Shown here one piece after another: positions 33,719 to 44,924 of a DNA stretch of 64,000 bases (within the stretch, counting starts at the first letter, position 1; every line of letters begins with the position of its first letter). Origin of the DNA: Kingdonia uniflora (lineage: Eukaryota; Streptophyta; Magnoliopsida; Ranunculales; Circaeasteraceae); contig JACGCM010002394.1 of the NCBI GenBank assembly GCA_014058105.1, positions 1,612,001-1,676,000 on the forward strand. Reading direction: 5' to 3'. The translations under genes were made by a program, and so were the position numbers. Below the pieces are notes generated by a model that was not told where the DNA came from, did not search any database, and worked only from the letters and a program-made list of their open reading frames with translations.

Positions 33719-34284
33719 TGTAATAACCTAATTTTGGGATTTGAACTTAGTCTTTACACCAAATGATAATCAAAGCGTTTAGATGAATAACAAGAGAATA
33801 CTAGCACAGAGTTTAACGTAGAAATCCTTTGAATAGTTAAAAAACCACGACCTCTCCTGAGAATTTTAGAGAGAGGAAAGTTTATTGATCGTTGCTAGAT
33901 ATTACATGAGGTGCTATGAGTATTTTGTATAGAGTTTTGAGTGAGCCTTCTTCCCTCCTTCATCTGGGATTCTTTGGTCCTACATATAGGTCTTATAATA
34001 TGACCATTTGACGACCATTATTGTCCTTAATAATGGATGTTACAATGGATAATTGATAATCTTTGAACGGATTGTGTAGCGGTCTGATCTTACTATTTGA
34101 AATGGCTCCAATGATGATAGTACGTTTCTTAGCTAAAACTGTTGATATAGAGGTCGAAAGTGATGATTAGCATTCTGTAATTGCACCATGTCTTCAATAG
34201 TGCCACGTGTTGTTGATTAGTTCGAGTGGTTATATGATGGTTGAAGATGGAGTATGAGTCCGAGATGCAGAATAAACCACCATA
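33719..34284 (-). repeat. 5' LTR of element B
   Basis: 566 bp, TGTAATAACC...ACCACCATA. It is the second copy of the LTR at 22352-22918. GAATC at 34285-34289 is the preserved target duplication of the original element A insertion (compare 11472-11476). Confidence 0.88.
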
Positions 34285-35104
34285 GAATCCATTCTATTTT
34301 CATCTAAGCCAGCATAATTGAAGATCATCTGTAGAACCATGGATTTTGATCTCCATGTTAGTTTCCTTTCTTTCAATTAGTATTTCTATGTTATTCATCA
34401 TCAGTTTATGTGAAAACCAGTTATAACAGGTCTTTTCCTGCTGCCTCTGGCTACCGCTTAAAGGATTGGTATTTTAGTATTAGTTGTTTAGGCTTCCTAT
34501 GGAATAAAGGTGCTACTCCTAATTGAAGTTGAAGTCCCGTTCCAACACAAATTTCTATCTCTTCATCCCAACAGGCTAGTTTTCTTGACAAATACTCGTG
34601 AAGAGAGATATCTTCATATTGTTTATTGATGTCTCTAATGTGCTCAACATATACCTATTTCTAATTATAAAGCTCTCTATTTTATTTTCAAAGTCTCTTA
34701 CTTGCATTAATCATAGAAAATTATCCTTAATAAATTTTAGTTTTTTCAATTGAAAAATATGAAATCTTAATTTTTTCTCGATCTAGTAATGACATTTCCT
34801 CATCTTCCTGAACTAGGGGATTAAGACTAGTTTTATCACTCTTTAATTCATTATATGTAATTTTCACTAACTCATTAATAACATGGCAGATCACCTGGCT
34901 ATGGTATTTTATTAGTTGCTGAGACTATAATTGGTTGCTTCATCTCAGCTGATACTGTAATTTCTAAGGTAAAAGGAAAGAATGAAGATGAACATGAGGA
35001 TTGAAAGGCTTGGTGTAAATTTCTTAATGAATAAAATGAATTGATTTGATGTCTTCGCGAGATGGAGAGCTTGGATTGAGATCGTGATGGGTTTGATGTT
35101 GAAG
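34285..35104. other. Right flank of element A, copy 2
   Basis: Matches 22919-23740. It begins with the target-site copy GAATC and ends GATGTTGAAG. No gene was recognised. Confidence 0.7.
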
Positions 35105-35945
35105 CGTATTGGGTCTAACGGTGGTGATAATCTATTTTTGCGGTGTTGGGTTTATTATAGATAACTCATCTATTGGGATTTTAAGGCTTGATGAGAAGAT
35201 CTCAATGATACTACGCGAGTTTGGTATGATTGAAATTGCGGTCTGTATGAAAACTAAAATGGTGAAGAGTATAAGATGTCTCTTCGAGTCGCCGAAGAGG
35301 TTTTGGGTGGATGTGGTACTTTTAACATTTGATATGGAGCCTTGATATGCATTGCATCTTGGGCTATTGAATGAGATCACTTGGACAAAAAAAAAGGTAA
35401 TTGATTATTCTTTCTTGCATATTTCAATAGTAGATTGTTACTAGGTTTTTTTTTTATCTAGTTTATGCATATTCATTGGATATGTTTGGGATAATTTTTG
35501 CGTTTGGTTTGGTGATGCATGGAACAAAAAATTTATTCAAATTATTGATGTAATATCTAATGATGATGTCTTTTGCGAATACATGGATAAGTGAACCGAA
35601 AAAATAGATTTATCGGGGCCATATGAGTATGTAAAAATCTCTGTAGATATAGTGTTGAGACTATTGGTTCAAAAGTTCTAATGAGAACCATATACTCCTT
35701 CGATTGTTATAGAAATAAGAACCAAGGTTTCAAAATCTACGGCTCGCTATCTTTACTCCCGATATTGTATGTCGTTAGCCGGTATTGGTGATGACTACAA
35801 ATTAGCTTTTCAAGGTGAGATCATGGGTAAGTGGGAGCTTGTCATGGATGACGATGAGATGGAATCTCAATCATTTAATCGGGTATAGGAGGTAGTCCTA
35901 TTATCGATGGTAGGAAACATTACTATAGAAGTTGGTTTACAAGTT
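35105..35945 (+). other. Unassigned interval, possible degenerate coding sequence
   Basis: Plus-strand readings look protein-like in parts: GLTVVIIYFCGVGFIIDNSS and SPKRFWVDVVLLTFDMEP (35109-35342), and later ARYLYSRYCMSLAGIGDDYK, LAFQGEIMGKWELVMDDDEM and GNITIEVGLQVKREQV (35740-35960). AT-rich spacers with possible splice sites separate them. I do not recognise the family. It is the sequence into which A inserted, continued to the right, so it could be a relic of a host gene or of an older element. Confidence 0.3.
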
Positions 35946-35959
35946 AAACGAGAACAAGT

Positions 35960-38900
35960 TTGTTCAAGCAGTTCAAGGTGTAACTTGTAGTAAAAAATCT
36001 TAGGCGTAACTTGTAGTAAAAGTACTTTCAAGAAAATATGGCTTTTTGACAACTGCTCAACTATAAATTCAGAGGTAGATAGATCATCTCGAGCTTTTTT
36101 TAGCTCGCTATCTTTCTCAACCATTTTCTTTTTTAATCGTGCCAGCTCGTTTCTGGTATTCACTAGATCAGCTTGAGTTTGCCCCTGATCTTTCATCTTG
36201 CTGATCATTTGGTTCTTCAGACTAGCCACATAACAATTTAGCCCTTCCTCTGATCTTTCTGGGGCATGTATGCGGTATCGATCCATGTCAACATTTCTAC
36301 TTTTTGCCATTAGCGCATCATTCTGGCTTTTGAGCTTCACTGTGTGTTCTTTTATCTCAGCGAACTCATTTTGCTCTTTATTGATTTGGGTTGCCTTCAT
36401 AAATCCTTCTCTTCAATATTCTGAGCTAGGTCGACAGCAGTTTGGGTTCCCTTCACAAATTTTAAGTGTACCTTTACATGTTGATCTTCTCTGTCTTCAT
36501 TTGCTTATCTTATCCTATCAAACTCCTCTACAAATTCTTGGCTACATTGACGTACCTCATCCTCACTCAAGGGAGCTAACTCTAATTTGACCTGCACATT
36601 ACTGATAGAATATATCAAGTTCGATTCAAAACACTTACTCAACACATATATTTTATTTCTAACAAAATATCTATTTTTTGACATCTACTGTGTGAAACTA
36701 CTTCTAAACTCAAGCTCGAAGTACAATCTCAGATTGATGTTCAATAATATAAACTTTTAAGTCAAAGGTACACATTCTCTATATTTTAATTTGTCAATAC
36801 TTTGATATTTCCTGTGCACCATTTCAGTACCTTTGACTCTAAACCAATAATAGGTTTTTTGGCTGTCTCTACACTCTATTTATTACTTTGTAGCTCTATA
36901 CTAATGATGCATACAAGTCAAATATTTCTTACTCTATTCTAACCTGCAGCTTCACTTGTAAAGATAGCAGGGATGCTGAGGCGCCTCTCTCCTTAGCGAG
37001 CTTAATTTCTAAATATTTTATTTTTAGGCGCATGTCTTTAAGTTCCTACAACAAGGTTTACAAGAGCAGCTTAGCCTGCAAAATTCTATCTGACAAACAA
37101 TTTTCCATCAGTTTACAACATTCCTAAAACCATTCGTACAATTACAGAATCAACATTATACTCTACCTTCTTGTTTTCTCCCTCCGGATGGTCATTGTCA
37201 TCCCCTTGGTTGTCTCACACCGTTTGGGGAGAGACACCATCCAGCATGTCCACTACTCCAACAACAACATCTTCCGCCTCATTATCTTCGTCCTCCTCAA
37301 TATAGGTGTCTGCCATGATGGCATTCACCTCATCTTCGGATTACCCCTTTAATATAAGGTGACGCCCGAGTCTTTCACGCTCAGTTATCACCTCCTCTAA
37401 ATTCACCATCGCCTCCTCGGACAGATTGCTGGTCTCTACCACTTGAGAAGCCTTCAGGGCCTCCAGCCGCTTCCCCTCCTTGATGATGTCTGCCTTCAAT
37501 CGATCTTTTTTCAAGCTCAACTTTACCCTTCCTCATCTCAGATTTCTCCTCCTCGACCCTGAGGCATATCCCCTACATCAGCCAAGCAGCCTACAAAATA
37601 AACAAGATCGACCTCATTGTTAGCTCGAATCGCAATACCTAAAATTCATCACATATTCAAGAAAATGAACTTGCCATTTTGCTCACCTCCTCCTATCTAT
37701 TACGAGCTGCCAACCTTGCCTTTTCCTCCACCTCTTTATGCTCATCTTCTGCCATAGGATGGTCCTCTATGAGTTTCACCCCTAGCATTTCTGAAAGTTT
37801 AACCCTTCTCTTTTTCCCCTTTCCTGCGACCCCACCACTTCCCGTGGTTCCAGAGGTCGGACCACACTTCAGCATTTACTTCTTGGGAAACATTCAAGCT
37901 AGCTTGCTTGACGAAATAGAATCCAATACCCCCGCGAAGTCCACTCCAGAGGCCTTAGGTAAGTTTACTCACCTCTCCCCATTAGTTCTCTTCTGATTGC
38001 TACCATCAGGGACCGTCATTCGCCTCGTCGGTTGAGACTTTTAAACTTTCTCAGATCGGCTGTTAGCACATTTCTTTATGCTAATGCCGAGTTCCTTCAG
38101 TACAGCTTCGAGCTCTATCCCTTCCTGAGCAACTCTATCTAACAGAGACTCCTTCCTCATCACCTTAGATTTTAGACATTTTAATAACAACATATGATCA
38201 TCAACAGAGCAACAAACAATTTCAACATATAAATCTTATACATTATACATTGTTATACTTCTTTGTTTTACAGTTCTATACAGAAGTTCTATGGGTTTTT
38301 CGTCATCTCTTTGAAGGCAATTACCCTTTACCCATATCACATTATCATTCCATGGTCGACCAGCTGAGTTCAGATCGAAGAAACGACGCCGAGTCGAGTT
38401 CATAAAGCAATAAGCCTCTCCACTTACAGAAAAGTTTTTTACCCCATAAAACTACAAAACATACTTAGGAGATATTCTCCTCTCACTCTCATCCTCCTCC
38501 CACAGCTAAATTCAAAAATTCATAAACATTTATCGCCTCCTACATGTTCCTATTCAACTGAACATGACATGCCCTGATAATGTTCGTAATTCCGTTTGCC
38601 AAATTGCTAAGGGGAAGACTCAACCCGTACTCCAACTGAGACAAATAACATAAAAATCATTCTGCCAGGTCGCCCTGGATGGTCCCATCAAAATATTCCA
38701 TAGAGATCGATTCAGTTAAACACCTATCTATTTTCTCCTTCTCCAGATCAGCCAACAGAAAAAAATATTCCTCCCCAGATCCAACGATACAACTCCTAAA
38801 ATGCCTACCGGCATGTTCTATACACTTACCCCATCTTACCTCTTCAGAAGCCTTGGCTTTACAAAACTCTTTGAATGCATAAGAGCGAGGATGATAGGTT

Positions 38901-39452
38901 ACCAATTTTCTAGGGAAATCTGGAAATTGATTAACCCCTACTTCTTCCTCACTATCAGACATTACAATCTTGGACTTTGCCGATCGACCAGAGGTCGATA
39001 TCTCATTAACAGGTGAAGTATCCATATCACCTACAGATCTACAGACGAATGTTTGATCCTACATAAACACTCCTCACGATTGACCTACATACAGGTCCAG
39101 GTATCTATCATTATCTTTTACATATACGTCAACCACAACATATATCATTCATATATAATATATCATGCAGGTAATTTTTAGATTGCTATAAATGGTAATT
39201 TTTTGATTTTCCTAAACACAAAAAATGATTTACCCAAGCAACACATTCAACATCACAAATTCTCTACTAACCTTTTATGTCAGAATGCGAGTCTGACGCC
39301 GTTCCAAATCCTTCCCTCACAGCACTGCTGTATAACCACCTTCGTGACTCAGTCTCTGCAACTCCCTCACGCTTTGACTGCTGATCACTCTCAATTAATT
39401 TCTCACAAGATTCTCTGCTATTTCTTCTCATTCCTCTCTCATTGCTCTTCAA
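35960..39452 (-). pseudogene. Large antisense extra gene, copy C (spliced, broken)
   Basis: Exon 1 (39452-39272) is charged (MRRNSRESCEKLIESDQQSK) and ends at the donor GTTAGT; a 213-bp intron follows. Exon 2 starts at 39058, ATG 39025 (MDTSPVNEISTSGRSAKSK, then SDSEEEVGVNQFPDFPRKLV). The core domain runs 38680-38290: FLCYLSQLEYGLSLPLSNLA, QLNRNMYEAINVYEFLN, then FFDLNSAGRPWNDNVIWVKG and NC. These align residue by residue with copy A (QLNRNVYE, SAGRAWNDHLVWVRGNC). Coiled-coil exons follow: ELKDMRLKIKYLEIKLAKER near 37030, VKLELAPLSEDEVRQCSQEF near 36570, and SELKKARDDLSTSEFIVEQL near 36060. Stops occur in most exons. The function is unknown; gypsy-type transposon domain by eye. Confidence 0.65.
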
Positions 39453-39497
39453 GTTTTCAGAAGTTAAAAAACCTTTGAATGACGAAGATGAAGCATT

Positions 39498-39507
39498 ATT
39501 TATATTT
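39498..39507 (-). promoter_or_regulatory. TATA box of the large extra gene, element C
   Basis: On minus AATATAAATA lies about 50 bp upstream of the exon 1 ATG (39452). A and D have TATA boxes in the equivalent place. Confidence 0.45.
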
Positions 39508-39936
39508 TCTCTCTCTAACTGCTAGTTGTTATTGCGCCTTGCACGAGCTGTCCTCAGTTTTGGAACTGAGGCATCCCTTCCACTATCAATGTCAGACGTC
39601 TTGCACCTTTTTGGTAAAAAAACTTTCCCATGATTACCCTTTTCCCTATAATTTATTTTATTTTCATCTCTATTTTTCAAATCTCCCTCTGACCTTCCCA
39701 TACTTATGATGACTCACGCTTATACATAATCGGGTTTTCACAGCTTTTACACAAGGGACAAAATTAGAAGCTCCCTGTTTTTTTATTCTTGCTTCTTCTA
39801 CTTATTGAAGTACTGACGTCATTTCCAAAGTTGTCGAAATTTTAAAAATATTTAAATTCATTTTTCACAACAGTCACAAACAACATTCACAATAATAGAG
39901 GATCGATTTAAGCTTTATTCTCATTTCATTTCTTTG

Positions 39937-40119
39937 TCAATTATTCACACTCATATAATTACATACACTCATGCCACCCATATTTATATTCATTTTATCA
40001 CCTCGCATATAATTACACCTAAAGTACTCCGGATGCCCTGAATTTCCATATCCAATCAGTTGGCCTCCAACAATCCTCACATCTTCCAATTCGATCTCTT
40101 CTTCAGCAATCGGTCTCAT
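39937..40119 (-). CDS. Small ORF between the two extra genes of element C, unrecognised
   Basis: 60 codons: MRPIAEEEIELEDVRIVGGQ, then LIGYGNSGHPEYFRC and so on. It is acidic at the N-terminus, then Gly/Asn/Met-rich. It lies where A and D have their second small ORF, but no clear similarity to them was seen. It may be chance. Confidence 0.25.
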   Translation of the reverse strand: MRPIAEEEIELEDVRIVGGQLIGYGNSGHPEYFRCNYMRGDKMNINMGGMSVCNYMSVNN

Positions 40120-40789
40120 TGTATCCTTTTAAGCTGCAGGTTCCACCATTATTTCTTGAAATAGCTCGTAGAAATGACTTTCACACTCGAGTTCTCCCTC
40201 CATTTAATTTAAACCCTCAAGTTGATACTCCATCACTGGCAGTTCAGCATCATAATCCGACAGTCCAAAAATTTTCTCCCGCACTTCAGCTATCTTTATC
40301 GCCAACTACCCCTTAGCGGTATAATGAATTCTCTCAAATCGAGTCCACACCATTCTTATCCTCTTCCATTTGTTTAAAACTCATCCCCCTCATTTATACA
40401 TTTTTTGCTGTGAATTTCCCACAGTTCATAATATTATCGTATTATCTCATAATAAAAACCCTAGTATCTTGAGAAAATTAATTTGAACATATCCCTCCCT
40501 ATCGACCTCTGTCATTTCATCCTATTCCATATCGAGCTTATTCTTTCCAAATCTAGTATTGCGGAACAACCTCTCTGAGCTCGAGTTCCCCTTAAACTTC
40601 TATATCATATATTGCACATATTTTATTTAACAAATATATTTTTAACAGCTCGATTATTACAAAAAGTCATACATTTCATCCTTTATTCGCAGAATTATTT
40701 TATTCATAGCTCGATTTCTAGAGTTATTCTATTTTATATCAACACAGAGTTTGGATAACAAATTTTATTTATCTTGAATAAAAATTATA

Positions 40790-40935
40790 AGTACTTTATA
40801 GCTAACAAATTTTTTAGGTACTTCACAGATAGCAAGTCTTTCAAGTACTCTGAAATTAGGTACTTTATAGATAATAAGTTTTTCAAGTACTTTATAGATA
40901 ACAGGTCTTTAGGCACTCTGAAATATCAAATCTTT
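40790..40935. repeat. Short tandem repeat AAGTACTTTATAGATAACA
   Basis: Four to five diverged units of about 30-40 bp share GTACTTTATAGATAA and CACTCTGAAAT. They lie in the spacer between the extra genes of element C. Confidence 0.65.
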
Positions 40936-41356
40936 TAGTTCATCTGACTTCAGTGACATTTCACCCCAAGAATCCTCTGATGCAAAATAGGCATTGGAAA
41001 TTACCATAAGTCCTTCTTCATTCACACCATCTTGCTTTGATCATAAAATCGATTTGGATGAAGTTTGGGCATAAAAGAAAAGGACTCAATGCTTGAACCC
41101 ACTCTTCAAACAGAAGGTCTTCCTAGCGCTAAGAAGCGATGAAAGTGCATAAGTAGATTTCCATTCTCCGTCTTCCTCGTCCACTACCATCGTTGTCTCT
41201 TCTATAACCACCTCCTCTGCAGAGTTGGTAGAGATATAGAGGGCCCGACCTTAGAATCCAGTCCTACACAAGGCATCGGTGCAACTTCCCTACAGTCACA
41301 CTGAACCTTATATCTGTCTCCCTAACCTTATTTTCCGTAAGGATACAGAGACAAAC

Positions 41357-41578
41357 TCAACGTTGCTCGCCTGTTAAAATAACGTGGAAAAATCTCCACA
41401 TACAGTAAAAATCTTCCTTAGCTTCAGCCGCTTCTTCTTTCGACATACCTTGATACGTTAGAGGAACATGAACGGGAGTAGGCATCTCCAAGGACTGATC
41501 ACCAAAATATTTTAACTTCAACTTTTGTATCTCAATAGCAATTCTCTCTTCAAGAAGCATTGTCCGGGTCTTCACCAT
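41357..41578 (-). CDS. Small antisense extra ORF (MVKTR family), copy C, intact
   Basis: The start at 41578 is chosen because MVKTR is shared with element D and, as MVITR, with element A. The protein is 73 residues: MVKTRTMLLEERIAIEIQKL, then LKYFGDQSLEMPTPVHV, MSKEEAAEAKEDFYCMWRFF and a stop after TGEQR. The upstream in-frame ATG (41605) would add nine residues. A TATA box (41645-41655) lies about 70 bp upstream. No domain is recognised. It is the best-preserved member of the family in the window. Confidence 0.6.
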   Translation of the reverse strand: MVKTRTMLLEERIAIEIQKLKLKYFGDQSLEMPTPVHVPLTYQGMSKEEAAEAKEDFYCMWRFFHVILTGEQR

Positions 41579-41644
41579 CGTCGAAACTTTCAGAGAATTT
41601 AGCAATTAACAAGCGTACTTTGCCATAAACCTTGTTGCAGGTAC

Positions 41645-41655
41645 TATTTATATAA
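41645..41655 (-). promoter_or_regulatory. TATA box of the MVKTR ORF, element C
   Basis: On minus TTATATAAATA lies about 70 bp before the MVKTR start. Confidence 0.5.
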
Positions 41656-41857
41656 CCTAATAATTAATGTACATGTACGTTTTCCCAAGCGTCATTATTC
41701 AATACAGATGAAACTCTCCAAACCCTAACCGATGCATACATCAATATTCCCATGCAGTTAAATTCATATTATTTCTTCCTTCATTTCCAAACTTTCAACC
41801 CAAGAACCCATATACCCATAAATTATTTCTCAACCAAAGCTACTCGTGACTTCAGCT

Positions 41858-41870
41858 GCGAGGGGATGAT
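41858..41870 (+). other. Polypurine tract of element C
   Basis: GCGAGGGGATGAT directly precedes the LTR start TGTAGGGGCC; compare GAGAGGGGCTGGT in A. Confidence 0.65.
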
Positions 41871-42489
41871 TGTAGGGGCCTACCCCTCAATCTTACCCAA
41901 ATAAGGATTTCTCCATTTTAAATTTCCTCCATATCAGACTCACGCATTCTACACATGACTTTAACTGTCAACATTGCCGCATATTCCATGAATTGATAAA
42001 AAACGTGGGTGGAGCTCAAGCAGAAAAACCTGAATAAGTTAAAGACACATTTCTTTCACGAACTCAACAGTTACTCGGTAAACTACCACTAACCACATTG
42101 TTCGGAGATTGCGTTTCAGCATGATGCTGAACTGCGAAGAAGGCTTATATAAAGAAAAAGTTCTAGAAAAGACAAGGACCAGAAAAATACATGAGAAATC
42201 ACCAAGAAAACTATTTTTTCGAGATTCTTATAACATCCAAAACTTCTTATTCACAAGATTTAAGTATTTCTAAGTCGAGAGATTACTTGTAATAAGATAT
42301 TAGCCTCAAGCAATACAAAGTTACTATTATAAAAGCCCTCAACCCGAGGTCGTGGTATTTTACCTATTCAGAGGTTTTCCAAGCTAAATTACATGTGTTA
42401 TTTTTTGCTTTATTTTAGACTTTTCACAGGTACATTGGTGTAAAAGCTAATTCCAAGCCACCTCGAGCTTGCGGAATTAGGCCATTGCA
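41871..42489 (+). repeat. 3' LTR of element C
   Basis: 619 bp, TGTAGGGGCC...GGCCATTGCA. It is related to the LTRs of A in its end (GGTGTAAAAGCTAATTCC and AATTAGGCCATTGCA on plus, against minus-strand A). A TATA-like GCTTATATAAAG lies near 42146-42157. No partner LTR is in the window. Confidence 0.8.
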
Positions 42490-42959
42490 ATAAGCATTTA
42501 TGATCTCTAGTAGATCTAATATGTATACTTTAAGTGTAGAGAAAGCCCTAATGAGGTTGAACTAACATGCTAGAAATCTCCCAAAGACATGAAGAGAGTG
42601 ATGGTAAAAATTACTTGTTTTATAATTGATTTAAGAAAGCGATACAACTTTAGAATCTCGTCCGAACATCTTTTCTTCAATCTCCAACAAAACCACAGCC
42701 TTTTCTCCTTTATTCTTGTTCTTCCTCTTCAAAGACTCTCTTTAGAAAAATAACCCTATCTAGAATCCGAAAAATAGGGCTTAGAGCTCTTCCTAAATAT
42801 ATATAAAGGGGTTGGCTAACTAGTCCTAAATGGATTAGGACTCCTAAGTGTTTATCTCTTTAAAACTCCTACTATTTCTAAATAAGAATCCTTAATATAG
42901 CTCTTACTAGGACTCCTATGAGACTTAGGGCTAACACTAATAAACAACAAAATAATTAA
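42490..42959. other. Unassigned interval before the MULE
   Basis: No coding sequence is recognised. AATATATATAAAGGGG near 42796-42811 looks like a promoter TATA box, and the surrounding composition is LTR-like. No partner copy is in the window. Confidence 0.4.
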
Positions 42960-42968
42960 AATAATTAA

Positions 42969-43110
42969 GGGATTTATTTACTACAGTCCCACCTACAAAC
43001 TGAATATTTACCTTTAGTCCTTAAGTTGTTTAAATATGCAGTTTTTGTCCCTAAATTACCTTTGACCACAGGTCAACCTCCATTGATCTCAAATTTTGAC
43101 ATGAACTGAC
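42969..43110 (+). repeat. MULE left terminal inverted repeat
   Basis: Starts GGGATTTATTTACTACAG; pairs with 50193-50052. Confidence 0.9.
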
Positions 43111-43559
43111 TAAACTACCCTCACACGAGTTGCACATAATTTCTTATACAGGTAAACAAGTTGTCTTCAAGTCATCTCTTTGCCAAAACTCTGTCTAACG
43201 GTCATCTCCTTCCCAAATCCCATTAATTTTTCTAAGTTTTTGTGTTGGTCATCTCCTTCGCAAATATCTTCATTAAAGCTCTTTTTTTTTCTCTTTCTCA
43301 TTTTTGAGTTTTGGAGTTGGTTTGTCTCTGTGCCTATAGAAGGTAGAGGTGGTAGTGGGGGTGGTGGTGGTAGTAGTGGTGTGATGTGAAGGTAAAATCA
43401 CTTTATATCTCTATGTCTCTCTCATTAATAAGATATTTTATATGAATTTTAAGAAATTTCCATTAAAGCTTAAAGGTAAGAAATAGGGACTAAAGACAAA
43501 TTGCAGGGACAAAAATTGGGAGTAAATACTAACTTATTGATGATTTATAATTTTTGTTG

Positions 43560-44119
43560 TAGAATGATTTGTGCCCTATTTGTGATTATGCTTTTCATGG
43601 TATTAAAGATTGTTCATGGTTATTTAGTATCTGCAAGAAGCCAAATTACAGTAGAATAATGCAATTTTATATTTCTAAATCAATAGAGAACCATGGTAGA
43701 AAGTTCTTAAAATGCCAATTCCCTACATGTGGTGCTTTTTAATGGTTGAGTGAGGCCATTAGGTAATCTACAAATTTTCTAAGTATGAGTAGCCCCTCTT
43801 TCAAAGGTGGTTGGTTTGGTTATAAAGAAACTGGGCACTGGTAGAGATAATGTCCTTGAGGACTGTAGTTTGCCCTAAAGGTGGTTGTGAATTCATGAAA
43901 TTATGTAAATATACTACTCAGGGAAGCAAGTGTAAGAAATTCTTAGTTTGTGAAAATGTTAAATATAAATACTTTATGTGGTTAAAGAACTATATGCATG
44001 AAGAAGGAAAGAAGAATACAGAATTTAAGACTATGGCAAATTTGAATGTCAAGGTGAGTGTGACTATGGGATTGGATGAATTTTACAAAGAGTTTAAAGG
44101 AAAATCTTCAATGGGATGA
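43560..44119 (+). pseudogene. MULE-borne gene with two GRF-type zinc fingers
   Basis: The first finger-like block (about 43575-43745) reads NDLCPICDYAF and later NHGRKFLKCQFPTCGAF, a stop, then WLSEAI. This fits the GRF pattern NPGRxFxxCxxxxCxxFxW. The second block is in the open frame 43850-44119: CPKGGCEFMKLCKYTTQGSK, then CKKFLVCENVKYKYFMWLKN. GRF fingers bind single-stranded nucleic acid in other proteins and occur in plant transposons and nuclear proteins. Plus orientation, opposite to the transposase, suggests a second MULE gene or a captured fragment. One stop lies between the fingers. Confidence 0.55.
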
Positions 44120-44418
44120 GATTGGGAGTTTCTTGTGATACAAGTTATGTATAATTCTTCTTATACAAGTTTGTTATGTTTATAATCCATTAGTGATCCT
44201 GTGTGCATACTCTACACATACTTAACATAACTCCAAACCTTCCCCCCTAACCATTATCCCCCTAACTACCAATTTTGGGAAACCAAAATCTTATTTAGTG
44301 TTCATTCTCTTTTCAAGAACCCCTTAAATACATTTTCTTTATAAAACCAAGATTTTCCCCATACCTTTTTCAAAATCATAAGTATTTATTCTCTTTTCTT
44401 CTCTTCAAAACTTAAAAA

Positions 44419-44682
44419 GTGCTTTTTTTCTCTACATCTGAGAGTGACTCTTCTTCTGAAGAAGAGTACATTGGATTTGTTCCATGCTATAATTCATCCT
44501 CCAATGGTGAGGCTGGCTGGATGGAGGAGGAGGTGAGTGATTGTGGGTGGACAGAAGAAGTAGAAGAGAAAGAAGAAATAGACGAAGAAGAAGAGATAGA
44601 TGAGGAGAAGAAGAAGAGACAGATGATGAGGAAGATGAGACAGATGAGGAAGAAGAAGATGAGATTGAAAAAAATGGTGTAG
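44419..44682 (+). CDS. Acidic then basic low-complexity ORF, MULE interior
   Basis: 87 codons. A Ser/Glu N-terminus (STSESDSSSEEEYIGFVPCY) is followed by Glu-rich repeats and a Lys/Arg/Met-rich tail. No domain. The minus frame across it is its shadow. It may be a further exon of the GRF-type gene upstream. Confidence 0.3.
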   Translation: MLFFSTSESDSSSEEEYIGFVPCYNSSSNGEAGWMEEEVSDCGWTEEVEEKEEIDEEEEIDEEKKKRQMMRKMRQMRKKKMRLKKMV

Positions 44683-44924
44683 AAGAGAAAGAAGAGGGTT
44701 TTGTTTGTGTCTGTGTATATTATTTTTAGTTGTAGGTTCTCTTTTGGGATGTGGTGATGTTTGTGCTTTTTGTTTGGCATCCCTTGGTATTTCTCCCTAT
44801 TTCCTTTTAGTTTTTGTGAATCAATGGAACTGCAATTTTCTTTCTATCAAACATCTTATATCAGACCAGTTTGAACTGCAATTATTTTGTATTGTTGAAC
44901 TATAATTTATTTGGAGCTGCCTTT

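Larger units (their letters stand above)
23741..34284 (-). mobile_element. Element B: 5' half of a Tat-like retrotransposon, made by duplication of A
   Basis: On minus: LTR (34284-33719), primer-binding site, gag, protease, RT, ending abruptly inside RT/RNase H at 23741. RNase H, integrase, extra genes and 3' LTR are absent because the duplication breakpoint lies in RT/RNase H. It is therefore not a separate insertion but the second copy of the right part of A. A CACTA element splits its gag. Confidence 0.82.
23741..35104. repeat. Unit 2 of the large tandem duplication
   Basis: The unit starts TAAACAGGTTTCTCC directly after GATGTTGAAG (the end of unit 1) and ends at GATGTTGAAG (35095-35104). 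It keeps gag, protease and RT that unit 1 lost and gained a 6.5-kb CACTA element. AAG occurs at both ends and at the junction, so 3 bp of microhomology is possible. Confidence 0.85.
35950..42489 (+). mobile_element. Element C: 3' half of a Tat-like retrotransposon with antisense extra genes
   Basis: A single LTR (41871-42489) is preceded on plus by the polypurine tract GCGAGGGGATGAT. To its left, antisense (minus) extra genes have the same order as in A and D: small MVKTR ORF nearest the LTR, then the large spliced gene. Pol, gag and the 5' LTR are missing; the element stops near 35950 at unrelated DNA. The exact left breakpoint is not visible. Confidence 0.78.

Noticed and set aside
35867..36400. 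Coiled-coil ORF as a cellular structural-protein gene
   Set aside because: It sits in line with the exons of the antisense extra gene of element C and ends at the truncation of that element.
44487..44780. Minus-strand hydrophobic Phe/Ile/Ser-rich ORF that could be a membrane protein
   Set aside because: It is the exact antisense of an acidic/Lys-rich low-complexity frame.
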